Shown piece after piece: positions 1-11,358 of a stretch of DNA of 64,000 nucleotides. The notes beneath the pieces are model-generated. The model had not been told where the DNA came from. It was given only the letters and a program-made list of their open reading frames with translations, and ran no database searches. Source of the stretch: Diphasiastrum complanatum (lineage: Eukaryota > Streptophyta > Lycopodiopsida > Lycopodiales > Lycopodiaceae). Both the position numbers and the translations under genes were made by a program. The DNA lies in contig CM055095.1 in the NCBI GenBank assembly GCA_029204225.1, forward strand, positions 52,923,836 through 52,987,835, given 5' to 3'. The first letter of the stretch is position 1. Each line of letters opens with the position of its first letter.

Positions 1-184
1 CTTTCTTGAACACAGTAGTTGTGCAAATCGATCATTTTTCAACAATTTTCTATCAAAATTTTGTTTACCCTAGGTTGTTGGTTAGTTTGACACTAATGGG
101 ATTGATTGTTGAGGTGAATTTAGTATTGAAATGAGGACTTTTCAACAATCTGAATTTTCATACGTCATGAACCTAGCCTTTGCC

Positions 185-1746
185 TTCTTTTTGGCCTTGT
201 CTTGTAAAGGCAATACTATGTGCTGAGGTTGGTCAATGGAGTTTTAAAAAAACCATCAATGATAAAGGACAAACGGTGGTTGGTCGTCTCCACTTTTAAC
301 GTTTGGACGTTTGGACTTTGGTGGAGGGCTCAATTACCCAAAGTGATCTTGCATTCATGAAGAAAAGAATGTAGCCTGCATGCATGAAAAATAAAATAAA
401 CAAATTTATTTGGCTATTGTATATTGATTGTGAACATGCAGATTATAATAATCACACATGTGAGTAGGAGACTTAAAAGCTAATGCATGCTTGATTCCAC
501 AATATTTTAGTTCTTCTTCTTCTTCTTGTGCTCTTCAAATTGTTACATATTGAGCTAGAAATGATGTTGGAGTTACACAATCAAATTGCTTGCTATGAGA
601 AACAACTTCTGAAGGTACCGCTAGTTTGCTCCACCTTCTATGATGTGCGCTCTCACTATCCAAACCTGACTTTCGTGCCCAAAAAAATTGAGGCCATGAA
701 CAAAAACCTAGGACAACACATGATTTGCAAAGAAGAACCAGATTAAACTCCAGCTACACAACCCAATACAGCAGCACCTTGAACAATGGCAACAACAACG
801 CCTCATCATCAATCTTCCAAGATCAAAGAGCATAAGAAGAATAAAGAAGTAGAGAGAGGAAGAACATAATTAGTAAAGCAACGATCGATCAATCACCAGG
901 AAGGATTTATTTATATCTCTGTTCTCCTTCATCGTTGCTTCTCTATCCTCTCTTCCACTTTGCTTCTTAATGTCCATCTTTCCTCTTTCCTTTTCCTAAC
1001 CATTGAGTATAATCAAGTAGTTAAGCCTATCGATGAAGGATCTTATTAAGCTTGTTAGACTGGATCTCGTGTCTGGGGTTCAAAAAAGAGATAAAGATTT
1101 GTGCAAGGAGATCTATGGTCATGATTGCAACATTGCACTCATTGACACAGGGTGTCAAGTGCACTCGTTGAGGAGAACCTATCTACCTAGAGTGGCTCAA
1201 AAGATGGTCAATGAGAGACATGAAAATCTCTTTGGTCACGATGGGTTGGGGAGATCAACTCGTATAACATGACTTGTGTCTCTAGACTCTTCATGAGTAA
1301 AACTTTATTTTTTTCATTTTGTGATTTTTTTGGCCCTACCTACCCTATGGTCCTATTGTATTCAGGTTTGATTTTGAATTGCTTGTGTTCTTTTTTTTTA
1401 TTGCTTTTCATGACCTTGTCCTACAAAGGCTATTAATACTATGTGTTAAGGTTGGTCACTGGAGTTTTCAAAAACATCAATGTTAAAGCATAAATGGTGG
1501 TTGTTCATCTCCACTTTTGAGGTTTAGACTTTGGTGGAAGCCTCAATTGCTTGAAATGAAGGTGAGCCGCATACATAAAGATAAGAACATAGTCTACATG
1601 TAAAAAAACAAACAATTTCATTTGGTTATTTCATGCCTGATTTTACACATATAGATTATTATAATCACATATGTGAGTAGGAGACTTGAAAGTGATGCAT
1701 GCTTGATTTCACAATGTTGTAGTTTCTTCTTCTTATTATTGTGCTC
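185..1746. repeat. Diverged direct repeat pair flanking about 0.86 kb
   Basis: Bases about 185-535 and about 1397-1746 are the same sequence in the same orientation, clearly diverged. Shared landmarks in the same order are a 'tactatgtg..aggttggtca' stretch, a 'tttggtgga' stretch, a 'gtgagtaggagactt' stretch, 'gcatgcttgatt', and a final 'ttcttctt' run followed by 'gtgctct'. The copies enclose about 860 bp holding two short open frames (528-746 and 1033-1272) that I do not recognise and do not call as genes. The arrangement could be a small LTR-like element or a tandem duplication. I see no clear primer-binding site or polypurine tract, so the class is open. Confidence 0.55.
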
Positions 1747-2931
1747 TCGCATGCTTGAATGAAAAATATGACAAGTGACTATGTCAATAATTTCTTTGAC
1801 ATTATACTTCAATTGTTTCTAATGATGTCTTTTTTGGTAAGATGTATACAAAATGTCTTCCATATATTTAATAAAGAATTCATGGATGCATCTTGAAGAC
1901 TATTTGATTCGTGATTGGCAATGATTACCTAAAATCATGAATACCTGAAAGCAAATATCTTGAATAGTGATCATGATTATTGTGAATACTAATCGTGAAT
2001 ACTGAAATATTCTTATTATCAATTGTGATTATTGTGAATACGAATCATGAATGTTCTTGAATATTTGCCAACTTTAAAATTCCAAAATGATGGACATATT
2101 TCGTGATCAAAATATTAAACATATTGTAAAAAATTATCATCAAGCAAAGATCATCTATTTATTGGCAAAATCATTTCATACACAATTCTTAGCTTTTTTA
2201 AGTCCCAATATGCAATCTTAGTTCTACAATTGTACAAATTTTAACCACTTTTGTGATAGTCATTTTGATAATGTAAGCTCTTGCAACTTAAATCGTTAAA
2301 AAAAATCAAATAAATCATCATGTTACCAATACTTTTAACTCTATAGCAAAAAAGCTAATAAATGCATTTGTCTGAACCTCAAAAAACAGAAAGCCAATAT
2401 TAAATTTTTGTTTTTCAATCCAACAATATCAATGTCATGACAAGGCCTTTGTGATATAATACCACAACACTCTTGTTTCAAAATTTGATTCTCTTAGTTC
2501 CTGTCAAAAAAATTTAGGTTTATAGTTGGCTATTGATGATGGTATTCTGATTTTTTGTGTGATTCATTCAAAATTTGACTTATACTAGCAAAGATTTTAG
2601 CGTTCAAATTCTTTTTTTAAATTTCAGATATTTTTATAGATTGTGAGAATCATGATTTTAGTGTCAACCAATGTTTAGAGATCTTGTAAATTGATCTGCA
2701 TTTAAAACCTATCCAATAACGATTTTAGAGCCTAGAAAGTTTTGACTTAAAATCTTGGCTTCAACACTAAATAAATCTTCATAATTTCATATTTTTGATG
2801 ATTTATGGAAATCATAATTTTGTTGTCAATTGATGCTTTTGAGATTCTCTGAATGGATCTATGTTTGAAATCTATCCATCAATGATTTCAAGGCCCTGAA
2901 GTTTTTTTACTAGAAATCAACTTATTTCAGC
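1747..2931. other. AT-rich intergenic DNA with a dispersed GTGAATACT-type repeat
   Basis: No supported gene. Around 1960-2060 the short motif 'gtgaatact/gtgattatt' recurs several times. The same word pattern returns at about 40955-41160, and a further matching stretch ('cttgcaactta..aataaatcatca') links about 2280-2320 with about 43030-43075. The two areas therefore appear to carry relics of one dispersed repeat family. No terminal repeats were recognised. Confidence 0.4.
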
Positions 2932-2939
2932 GCCCCACC

Positions 2940-2970
<31 letters not shown>
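2932..2970. repeat. Poly-C / (TC)n compound microsatellite
   Basis: An uninterrupted run of C is followed directly by about ten TC dinucleotides. It lies downstream of the RACK1 gene, beyond any likely 3' UTR. Confidence 0.9.
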
Positions 2971-3887
2971 ACAAATGGAGCCAAAATTCATAAACATGAA
3001 TAAGAGCAAAAAATACACAGAACCCGTGAATAAGAGTAGATTGTAAGCATTGAATAAAACTATCAAAATCTATAAACCATGAAGCTTTTGAAACCTCTGA
3101 GAATAATGGATTGTAACAATTAGCTAAAAGACAATGGGTGCCATTCAAGCTGTACAATCAAATAAAGTAGCACTACACTATGCACAATATCTTACAGCAC
3201 AACAGATTGGTTGCCAAGTGTAAGAGTAGTAACTTGCTTATGCAAAAGTCAAAACAACTACGTCATTTACATGAATTCTTCTCAGCCTCCTTGTCTGCTT
3301 AAAGTTCAAAGAGCTACAAGTGGATGAAGCTACTAAGATTGTTCACAAAACATTCATCTTTTGAAGCCCATAGTCACCCCGTAGTCAAAGTGGAGGCACA
3401 CTAACATATAAACTACTATATCATTAAGACTCTTCTGTGAAAGTAACTAACTGTAATAGATTAAAAGTAAAAGCACTTCAGAGCAAACTAAATCATATGC
3501 AACGCAAAAGTGATTTGCTTTTCAACTTGTGTATAATGAATCTAAACTTAGAGAATGTAAAGTAGCAAGCAATAAGGGATCAGAACGCTCAAGATAAACG
3601 CCATGCATAAAAAGGAAACCACCATACAGCTACATGATTTCTTTGCAACCAATCAAACAAGAATGGAAAAGTAGGTGTATCTTAGAGGCCAGCAACCATG
3701 CGATTGAAACAGTTGGAATTTCAACCTAACCATGACAAGGTGACTGTCAAATTATAATCCATTACTCTCGATAAAAACAATACTCTACTGAAAAACTTTG
3801 AATCCACCTGCAAATATGAAGTCAAAAATCTGCAGCAACGTAACCTAATATAAATGTTTGACTGGCAACTTTCTTATAAATAGAAAG

Positions 3888-5171
3888 CTAAATTCTTCCC
3901 ACTCCCCAGACTCGAATATGTCCATCTGTGTAGCCACTGAAAAGAGTGGTTCCATCAGCGCTCCAATTCAAGCTGGTACAGTAAGGAACCTGACAAGATT
4001 AACCTTGAATTAGTTTACGTTCAGCAGTCTCAGACGACTTTTGAAAACCGCCTGATACTAAGTAAGAAATCAATCAGAAAAGGAAGTCCATAAATGAAAA
4101 AGTTGCAAACCACTAAAGGTTAATAATAAAAAACCCCACTTGATACTGAGTAAGAAAATCATTTTCATCGAAAAATACAAACAGTTGCAAACCACTAAAA
4201 AGGTAGATTTGGAAAATCATTTGATACTAAGAAAGAGAATCACTCAATTGGAAAGGAAGTCAAAAAATGCAGTCTAAAATCAGATTTGAAATTTGACTTA
4301 TTTCCAAAGGAACTGGCCTACATACCTGGGCTTTCTTGCTTAACATGAAGTCAGGACGCAATTCGTCAACAATGCTTTTGCTCTCAAGATCCCAGATCTT
4401 TATGCATTGCTGCGTAGCAGCACACAGCCAATACCTGTTCGGACTGAAACAAAGTGCATGAATGATATCACCTGAATCCAAAGAATAAAGTCTCTTTCCT
4501 TCGGCCAGATCCCACAGCATTGCGACACCATCTTTACCTCCACTAGCACACAATGATCCATCCGGCGAGACAGTGACCGTGTTCACGTAGCCGCCATGGC
4601 CACTCAGATTAGTGCGAATCTTGCAATTATTCAGATTCCAAACCTTCACTGCCTTATCCCATCCAGCAGACACTATAATGGGGTTACTGGTAACCGGCGA
4701 AAAGCGAACACAACTCACCCAACCAGAATGAGCATCAGCATCCTGAATCGTGTACTTGCACTCACCCAAAGTGTTCCAAAGCTTGATGGTCCGATCCCTG
4801 GAGCCAGAAACAATCTGCCGGTTGTCAGCAGAAAAAGCCACACTAAGAACATCTTTGGTGTGACCTATGAAACGCCTGGTGGTGATGCCAGAATTGAGAT
4901 CCCAGAGGCGGAGGGTGCCATCCCAGGAGCCCGAAAGCGCAAACTGCCCATCAGAAGAGATCACAACATCCTGCACGAAGTGGCCGTGGCCAGTGAGACG
5001 GCGACGAGCAAAGCCATAGTTGCCCTCCTCACGGGTAAGCTGCCAGACGATGATGGATTTGTCCCTTGATCCTGAGAGCAAAATGTCAGAGTTGTCAATG
5101 GGTGTGGCGATGGATGTCACCCAGTCTTCATGCCCCTTTAGCACACCTCTCAGCACCAGCGTCTCAGCCAT
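3888..5171 (-). CDS. RACK1: RACK1-like WD40 scaffold protein, two exons, apparently intact
   Basis: Exon 1 runs 5171-4326 and exon 2 3989-3888. The intron 4325-3990 begins GTATGT and ends CAG and splits in phase 0. The product is 315 aa, normal for plant RACK1. It has seven WD40 blades, with [43 protein letters not shown] and [11 protein letters not shown] blade starts and repeated [IVL]xxWD/W endings. The last blade is completed by exon 2 ([28 protein letters not shown]). RACK1 is a core component of the 40S ribosomal subunit near the mRNA exit channel and a signalling scaffold. The start ATG opens MAETLVLRG, as in plant homologues, just after a GA-rich leader. An intron near the 3' end is common in plant RACK1 genes. 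It is the only apparently undamaged gene in the window. Confidence 0.95.
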
Positions 5172-5345
5172 CTTCTTCTCCCTCCCTTTCTCTCTCTCTC
5201 TCTCTCTGCCCCCTTGCTTTCACGATCTTGCAGAAGCCGCGAGCAGCAGCAGGAGAAAGAAGAGCAAAAGAAAGCTTGGAGAAGAGCTGCGTACTTACGC
5301 GGCGTTCATAAATACAAACCCTAAGCCCAAATTTAGGGTTTGAGA
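5172..5345 (-). promoter_or_regulatory. RACK1 5' UTR and promoter with two inverted telo-boxes
   Basis: Just upstream of the RACK1 ATG is a purine-rich (GA)n leader on the coding strand (about 5172-5210). Further up, AAACCCTAA at 5316-5324 and its inverse TTTAGGGTTT at 5332-5341 form two telo-boxes facing each other 7 bp apart. Telo-box motifs (AAACCCTAA) are well known in plant promoters of ribosomal-protein and other translation genes, which fits RACK1. The transcription start cannot be fixed from sequence alone. Confidence 0.6.
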
Positions 5346-5464
5346 GCTTGGTCTTTGAGCTTTGGGACTGTCTTCACTTTGGGGCTGAGACCCTATTTGC
5401 ATGGACAACTCCTCAAGTCCATAGAAAAGTCCTCACGCCGAGAGGAATGCATTTCCACATGCTA

Positions 5465-5634
5465 TCGAAGGGTGGTAGAGATTGGAGTAATGTATTTTCA
5501 CTCGTTGTCAACAAGCCCAACCTAATCGAAGGATGGTAGAGACTGGACGAGTAATGTATTTCCACTCGTTGTAAACAAGCTCGACGTAATTGAAGGGTGG
5601 TAAAGATTGGAGGAGTAATGTATTTTCACTCGTC
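5465..5634. repeat. About 60-64 bp minisatellite, 2.7 copies
   Basis: Three consecutive units start near 5465, 5525 and 5589. Each contains 'gaaggRtggta', 'gagtaatgtatt' and 'cactcgt', with the spacer 'aacaagc' between units. They lie between the RACK1 promoter and the LTR-like block. Confidence 0.75.
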
Positions 5635-5639
5635 ACATG

Positions 5640-6072
5640 CATGTAGATTTGTTCATGGCTAGTTGAGAAATTGCCATTTGGAGAAAGTAGGTAGAAGTTA
5701 GGTGCAATCTATGCATGCTAGCAGTTAGGTGTCAAGTTAATAGTTGTTTGCACTTGAATAGGTGTAGGATGTGCATTGAATGCAAGGAGTACCACGAATT
5801 TTGGCTCTCCTATATATGTACATATCATTCTCATTCACAAAGTAATGAAGAACCAAAGTTTTGTAACTATCTCATGCTTGGTTGGATCTAAACTGTTTTT
5901 TCTTGTTATCTCTCAAGCTCTCTCTCTCTAACTCGTGTTGAGGCTAATGCTTATGCATTGTAATCTTGTACTTTTAATCATTCTTTGATTCATTGCTATC
6001 ATAGTCTATTGATTAGCATGCTAGATTGTGAATTAGCCATATCTTCTGAACTAGATCTTGTTGAACAATCTA
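5640..6072 (+). mobile_element. LTR-like block, possible solo LTR
   Basis: The block starts 'TGCATGTAG' and contains a TATA-like 'ctatatatg' (about 5810), a CT-rich leader (about 5917) and U5-like T-rich sequence. It ends near 'gttgaacaatcta'. The following 'gaatcagag' (about 6070) partly resembles the initiator-tRNA primer-binding site. No plus-strand retroelement protein follows, and I see no second copy in the window. A solo or remnant LTR is inferred; the boundaries are approximate. Confidence 0.35.
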
Positions 6073-6115
6073 GAATCAGAGTATTGTGCCAATCACAAAG
6101 CTTAATCAAGATCAG

Positions 6116-7832
6116 TCACTCTTGTGGACATTCCCCACACGTGTGAATTCTAGAATTTTCAAAATCTTTTTCCTTTTTATTGGCTAGCCTTTGATATTGC
6201 GCAATCTCTTGGTCTTGATGTTGGACCTTGCTCTCTAGAACTTGATGCTGACTGACCAACCAATGCATGTGATAGCTCATTTTGGATAGGCCAATCATTG
6301 AGTGTTTGGCTGCTTCAATGAGCTTTTCAAGGTTAGAGAGGGTTGGGTACTAATCTGGGGTGTGGGATGGTGAGGCTAAACCAAAAAATAGGCGTGGTGT
6401 TAGAACTAAAGATGGAGGTGGAGGTGGAGGTGGTGGGGGGGTGATATTAGTGACTGTGGTGGTTAGTGGAGGTGTCTGTCTTCTTCTTGGCTGCATCCCC
6501 TTTGTTGGCTCGTTGTCGCTTATCTCCATCAGGTCCGCAGCATCAGAATATTGAGATGTGTCCAATATGTGGACTTGCTGGGCCTGTGATTGTTGATCTT
6601 GTGACTGTTGGACTGCTCCTGTGTCTTGGGGACTGGATATCTCCCCCCCCCCCCAAATAATTGTGCCGATAGTGATGTTGGTGGCGTCGGCGTCGTAAGG
6701 GATATGGGTGGGGTGATGGCTGCATCTGGTGGTTGAGTAGCAGAGTGTGATGTGATGATGGGTTGGGTGCTGCTGATGTGGTTGCTCCATCACCCCCCTC
6801 ATGGACATGTGAGGGTGAAGAGTGTTGTTGTGATGCGGTCGAGGAACTGCTATAAACCGAGATGGAGCCATCGGAAGCTGATCCCATGGGTGATGTACTG
6901 CCAGCAAGAAGCTTCTTTTGCATGCGTTGCTACTAGGTGTCAGGCATCTGGGCCTTGGAGGTGTCGGCCGCTTGAGGGTCAGATGTTGTTGCCGCTTGTG
7001 GATCCGGTTGTGGGCTTGTTTGTCTCTATACCAGTGGTAGGATGTTGGTGTTGACCCGTTTAGGCTGTGTTTCCGATGGGGAGGTGGCTCATGACCGTGC
7101 ACGCTTGGACTTTTGTTGATCGATGGGGATGTCCCATGCCTTGTCCGCAAGCTGCAGGCTTTGTTGAAGCTTTGGCCCGTTATTGGTGATATTTGTCAAG
7201 AGATACCCAAGCACTATTGTCTGGTGCTTGTTCTTAATGCATTCATGAAGACAGTTTGAGACAAATTGTGTCCAGTCATAGAGATTTTGGGAATGCAGTT
7301 GTGAATCTGCCATCATGTGAAACAGGGACATGGGTACCCTCTATAGCTGTTTCCTTAGTCATTGCATGTACTTGGTCAAATATGCACATGCTGCTTGTAG
7401 CTGTGGGTCATTGATAGCCTCGACACAGTTGTCGTCTTTGTTCTTCCACTTGGGCACTGATGGGTCAATGAACTTGAAGTAGGCTGTCTCCTCAATTTTT
7501 TTCAGTGTCCTCGTCACAACATTGGGTCCTCGTGGAAACTCGAAAGGTTGCAGGTCTGCCGGTGCAAAGGAGAGGTTGTACACATAGTTCTTCTCAGGGG
7601 GAACTATTAAGCTACATGACCTTGTTGTAGCATTGTAGTTTGCATAGACGATATGCACGAGATAGGGGCTTTGATACCCCGTGAGTACATGTATTTGGAA
7701 TTCAATTGCTAGAAAGAATGCAGCTGCTTGTTGATACCAGTGTTGCATTTCTGTCAGATCCAATTGGGACAATTGGATGTCGAGCTTATGAGCTTCATTG
7801 TCATTAGAGCTGGTTGTAGGATTGGTAGACAT
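6116..7832 (-). pseudogene. Gag-like ORF block of the gypsy region, broken, unfamiliar
   Basis: Three or four overlapping or adjacent minus-strand reading frames follow each other: 7832-7359 (starts MSTNPTTSSND), 7331-7089 (MSLFHMMADSQ), 7150-6350 (rich in His, Pro, Thr and Gln, ending in a poly-Pro run) and 6298-6116 (charged, coiled-coil-like). Their order and shared strand suggest one former protein broken by stops and frameshifts. I do not recognise the 7832-7089 part as a known Gag capsid. The last block carries YHMHWLVSQ, which reappears as YHLHWLVSQ at about 31250 in the GAG-only element, again before a Gln/Glu/Lys-rich helix. That supports a retroelement structural protein. The block lies downstream of the gypsy integrase on the same strand. 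It may be an extra 3' ORF, or the gag of a second related element joined head to tail. Confidence 0.4.
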
Positions 7833-7874
7833 GATGAAAAAACTAGAAAAGAAGGATCTGGTAAAACACTGTCG

Positions 7875-8115
7875 GTTGAGATGGAAGTGGGGGATGTCGG
7901 TTGAGATGGAGTGTATGGCGTCGGCTGAGATGGGAGTGTATGGCGTCGGCTGAGATGGGAGTGTATGGCGTTGGCTGAGATGGAGTGTATGGCGTCGGCT
8001 GAGATGGGAGTGTATGGCGTCGGCTGAGATGGAGTGTATGGCGTCGGCTGAGATGGGAGTGTATGGCGTCGGCTGAGATGGGAGTGTATGGCGTCGGCTA
8101 AGATGGGAGTGTGAT
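7875..8115. repeat. 25-bp satellite array I (GGCGTCGGCTGAGAT family)
   Basis: About nine near-identical units share the core 'ggcgtcggctgagatggg'. Unit length alternates between 25 and 24 bp because some units have GGG and others GG. The units are far more uniform than the related array at 16.9-17.3 kb, so this array was probably amplified more recently. All three reading frames stay open on the minus strand, giving spurious Ser/Gln/Pro/Thr peptides. Confidence 0.9.
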
Positions 8116-8714
8116 AGATTGACGGGAAGGAGTGATGGTGGGAAAGAGGTAATTGGGGGAATTGTGGATGGGAAGTGGAGGTGTTGTGGGAAGGTAAGTA
8201 GGGCATGCAGAATGGGTTTTAGGAGTGGCGAAAAGAGGACTTTTGGTATTTGGGTGTAATGAAGCGGAAGAGATGAAGAAATGTAAAGAAGGTGACTGGC
8301 GGTTAAGGTGGGTGTTTGGATAGGGTAAAACAGTGGGATATGCAGAATAACTGGTGATGTTCAATAGTGTCATGGAAGCATTCTGAGAGCTTGCATGACA
8401 CTACCCCTCATCGTGAAAATATGAAAAACGATGTGGTGCTCCTCTGGCGATCTGACGTTCGGATATTGTCTGTGATGGCGCTCTTTGTGGAACTCGGATG
8501 AGGTTTGCTGAAAACAGGTAGGAATGGTGTAGACATGGTGATGGATGCACTGGATGAAAGAGCGCCAGGATCGTGGAGGGTGTTCACAAAATCGTCAGGA
8601 GCTCCAAGGTCGCACGTCGCTGAGACGAAAAAGTGTTCAAAATGGGAGGATTTATGGACGTCGTCGGGTCGGCGCAGTCGCAATGGGACACGTGTGTAAG
8701 TCGGTCAAGATTTA

Positions 8715-8815
8715 AAGGGCGTCACGTCGGTTGAGTTCTGATAAAAGCATGCCGGTCGAGATTGAACTGAAGGCTGTCGGTTGAGATTGAAGTGGATCCC
8801 GTCGGTTGAGATTTA
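8715..8815. repeat. Short diverged copy of the 25-bp satellite
   Basis: Four copies of the core 'gtcggttgagat' or close variants occur at about 25-26 bp spacing. They lie between the uniform array I and the gypsy integrase remnant. The stretch 8116-8714 around it shows no supported gene, and neither does 8816-9189. Confidence 0.7.
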
Positions 8816-9189
8816 TCAAATTTTCAATATGAAGGAATGGATCTGTGGTATGCAAGTGAAGAACTTCAAGGGTGAAAAAATATGATTGAGGCACAGAGTA
8901 GAAGTTTTTTATGAAAAGAGTGTATCCCCAGGGATGTTTGTATGCTGGAGATACTAGTTAGTCACAGAGATGAGGTGGCTAAAGTGGGAGAAGCAGCTCC
9001 TATGGTATAGCCTAGGATTTGTTGACCTAGAACCTTCATGACCCATGAGTATGTACAGGAAGGAAAAAAAATACATAGAAGGGACATAAAAAGAAGGCAT
9101 GCAAAACTAGAAGTACAAGTAATAGAAATAAAAATAAAATTTAAAACAATAAACATAGAGAAATGTAGAATATTTACTAGGAAAAGATG

Positions 9190-9780
9190 TTAAATTGGGT
9201 CAACAAAGAACAACTCTTCGTAATACCGCCGTAGATGACCACCATTTATGACAGTGTCTAGGAGTATCCCGTCAAGTGTTTGTAATTGGACGGCACCATT
9301 AGGAAAAATTTTATTAATAATGTATGGCCCCTCACTTATGAACTTCAACTTGCCGGGGTGCTTCTTTGATGTATAAAGAAGCACCTGGTCACCTAAGTGG
9401 AGATCTTTATTGCACAGGTGACGATCATGCCAGGCCTTTTGGCGTCGTTTGTTAACTAGTTGTGCGTGATAAGATATTAGTCTTGTCTCGCATAACTGGG
9501 CTAATGTAAATAGCCTGGTTTTGATTTGTTGTTCGATTGAAGCCTTTTCAAGGAAATCTGTTGAAAAAGCTTTCGTAACTCTTAGTGAAGGTACTAAGAA
9601 TTCTACGGGCATTACCACTTCTTGACCATATACTAAGTGGAAAGGTGTAACCCACCAGTGGCCTTCTTCGGGGTGGTGCGGTAAGCCTAGATAGCTGAGA
9701 AAAGTTTTGTTTCCCAATCAGAACGATTGGTTTCAACTATCTTGGTTAGAATTTTACAGATCGTCTTGTTAGTTGATTCA
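9190..9780 (-). pseudogene. Ty3/gypsy integrase, C-terminal half
   Basis: Reading from the copia junction at 9780, the frame gives ESTNKTICKILTKIVE and DWETKL, the end of a gypsy integrase core, then a stop (TAG) and a frameshift. The frame then continues as the typical post-core segment (TPFHLVYGQEVVMPVEF) and the C-terminal domain (RRQKAWHDRH, GDQVLLY, PGKLKFISEGPYII, LDGILLDTVINGGHLRRYY), ending at 9190. The catalytic D,D-35-E core that should precede ESTNKT is absent; it was lost at the copia A junction. The N-terminal zinc domain of the same protein lies at 14250-14500, so one gene is split by the insertion. Confidence 0.85.
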
Positions 9781-9781
9781 C

Positions 9782-10052
9782 TTAGAATTTGCTTTGCACA
9801 GGAACACAGATCATGCTACATAGTGACACGAACAGAAAACACTCTACACAGCAAGCTCACATAGCAACTGTATTTCTCAAAATGAAATTACATTGTACAT
9901 ATAGTTGTTCACTTAGGCAACCCATGCATGAACCAGGTTGCCGTTGGTGGGACGCGTGTCCCGTCGACTTGCCTTGTGGCGAGGCCAACTGATCCTTATC
10001 CACTGATAGGACCCACAATATAGTAACACATTGATTCTACTTTAATTCTAAC
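9782..10052 (-). repeat. Copia A 3' LTR
   Basis: About 271 bp, bounded by TTAGAATT and AATTCTAA inverted ends. It matches the 5' LTR of copia B at 22987-23261 on the opposite strand along its whole length, including the 'gggacgcgtgtccc' palindrome near 9960 and the 'gttgcatagc/tgctatgtgagc' region. It does not show the usual TG...CA ends clearly. Confidence 0.85.
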
Positions 10053-10107
10053 TCTCTCCCTTAAAGTAGAGTCTACTTTTTATACAGTCATATACATAGC
10101 TTTAAAG

Positions 10108-11358
10108 TCAACAAACTTTAAGTACAAAAAGCTTTGATCTAAACTTATCAAACTTTTCTCCAGTAAGTGGCTTAGTAAAAATATCAGCTAGTTGTTCTTC
10201 TGTGCTACAATGAACAACATGAATTTCATGACTCATCAGCCTCTCACGTATAAAGTGATACTGAATCTCAATGTGTTTAGTTCTCGCATGGAACATTGGA
10301 TTCTTTGCTAACTGAATGCCACTCTGACTGTCGCTATGTAAAGTCGTGGGATTTTTCTACATCATGCCAATTTCTTCCAAGGTTTGTCTCAACCATATAG
10401 CTTCATGTGCTGCACTACACATTGCCTTATACTCTGCTTCTGTGGTGGAAAGAGCAATTGTACTTTGCTTCTTACTAGACTAGGAAAAGCAACTACCACA
10501 AAACTGGAATACATACCCTGTGGTGGATCTACGATCATCATAGTCACCTCTCCAATCCGCATCCACATAGTCACCATCATGCTTCCTATAAATCAAGCCA
10601 TACTCTGAAGTGCCTTTCACATAACGCAAAATGCGTTTAGCTGCCTTCCAATGCGTTTTCATAGGTGCTGCCATAAACTGACTTACAATGCCAACAACAT
10701 AGCATATATCTGGTCTAGTCATGGTAAGGTAATTCAAGCTTCCTACTAACTGTCTATACAGCGTAGCATCAAATGACTGTGACTCATCAAGCTTAGAAAG
10801 CTTTTTACCTGGTTCAATAGGAGTGTTTACTGGTTTGCAATCCTGCAACCTAAACCTGTGCAACAACTCTTTGACATACTTCACCTGTGTCAAACCCACT
10901 TCATGTCCTTTTTGCCACACTTCTACTCCAAGGCAGTAATGCATCAGGCTGACATCTGTCATCTCAAATTGTTCCATGAGGTCTTTCTTGATCATGTCTA
11001 TCATCTCTTTATTATTTCCCGTAATAATCAAGTCATCAACATAAAGAGCAATCAAAGCAACCATACCATCAAAGCATAAGACATAAAGATTTGGATCAGA
11101 ATGTATTCTCACCATCCCCTTTGAACAAAAGTAGGCATCAATCCTGCTATACCACGCACGTGGTGCTTGTTTAAGACCATAAAGCGCTTTCTTCAAGTGA
11201 CATACTTTATTTTCCTGTCCCTTTGCTACAAAGCCTTCGGGTTGATCCATGAACACTTCTTCTTCTATGTCACCATTTAAAAAGCAGATTTCACATTCTG
11301 ATGCAAAGGCCAACCAAAATGTGAAGCTAAAGCAACAAGTAGACGTAGAGTATTCCAC
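10108..11358 (-). pseudogene. Copia A reverse transcriptase and RNase H
   Basis: From 11358 downwards the frame reads LNGDIEEEVFMDQPEGF, KALYGLKQAPRAWY and the catalytic ALYVDDLIITG (about 11040), then VNTPIEPG, LVGSLNYLTMTRPDI and AAKRILRYVKG. These are the ordered motifs of a copia RT. RNase H follows (DADWRGDYDDRRSTTGYVF), is interrupted by a stop near 10480, and ends with FHARTKHIEIQYHFIRERL and QLADIFTKPL (10296-10108). The YVDD motif is intact, but the stops prevent one continuous polyprotein. RT and RNase H would copy element RNA into DNA inside the virus-like particle. Confidence 0.9.

Noticed and set aside
528-1272. Two short ORFs left of RACK1
   Set aside because: They are short and unmatched and lie between repeat copies. 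Coding was not supported.
4596-5069. 157-codon plus-strand frame across RACK1
   Set aside because: It is the antisense shadow of the conserved RACK1 exon 1, with no known family pattern.
7754-8373. Ser/Pro/Thr-rich frames on the minus strand
   Set aside because: They are produced by the 25-bp satellite and its low-complexity surroundings, which are open in all frames.
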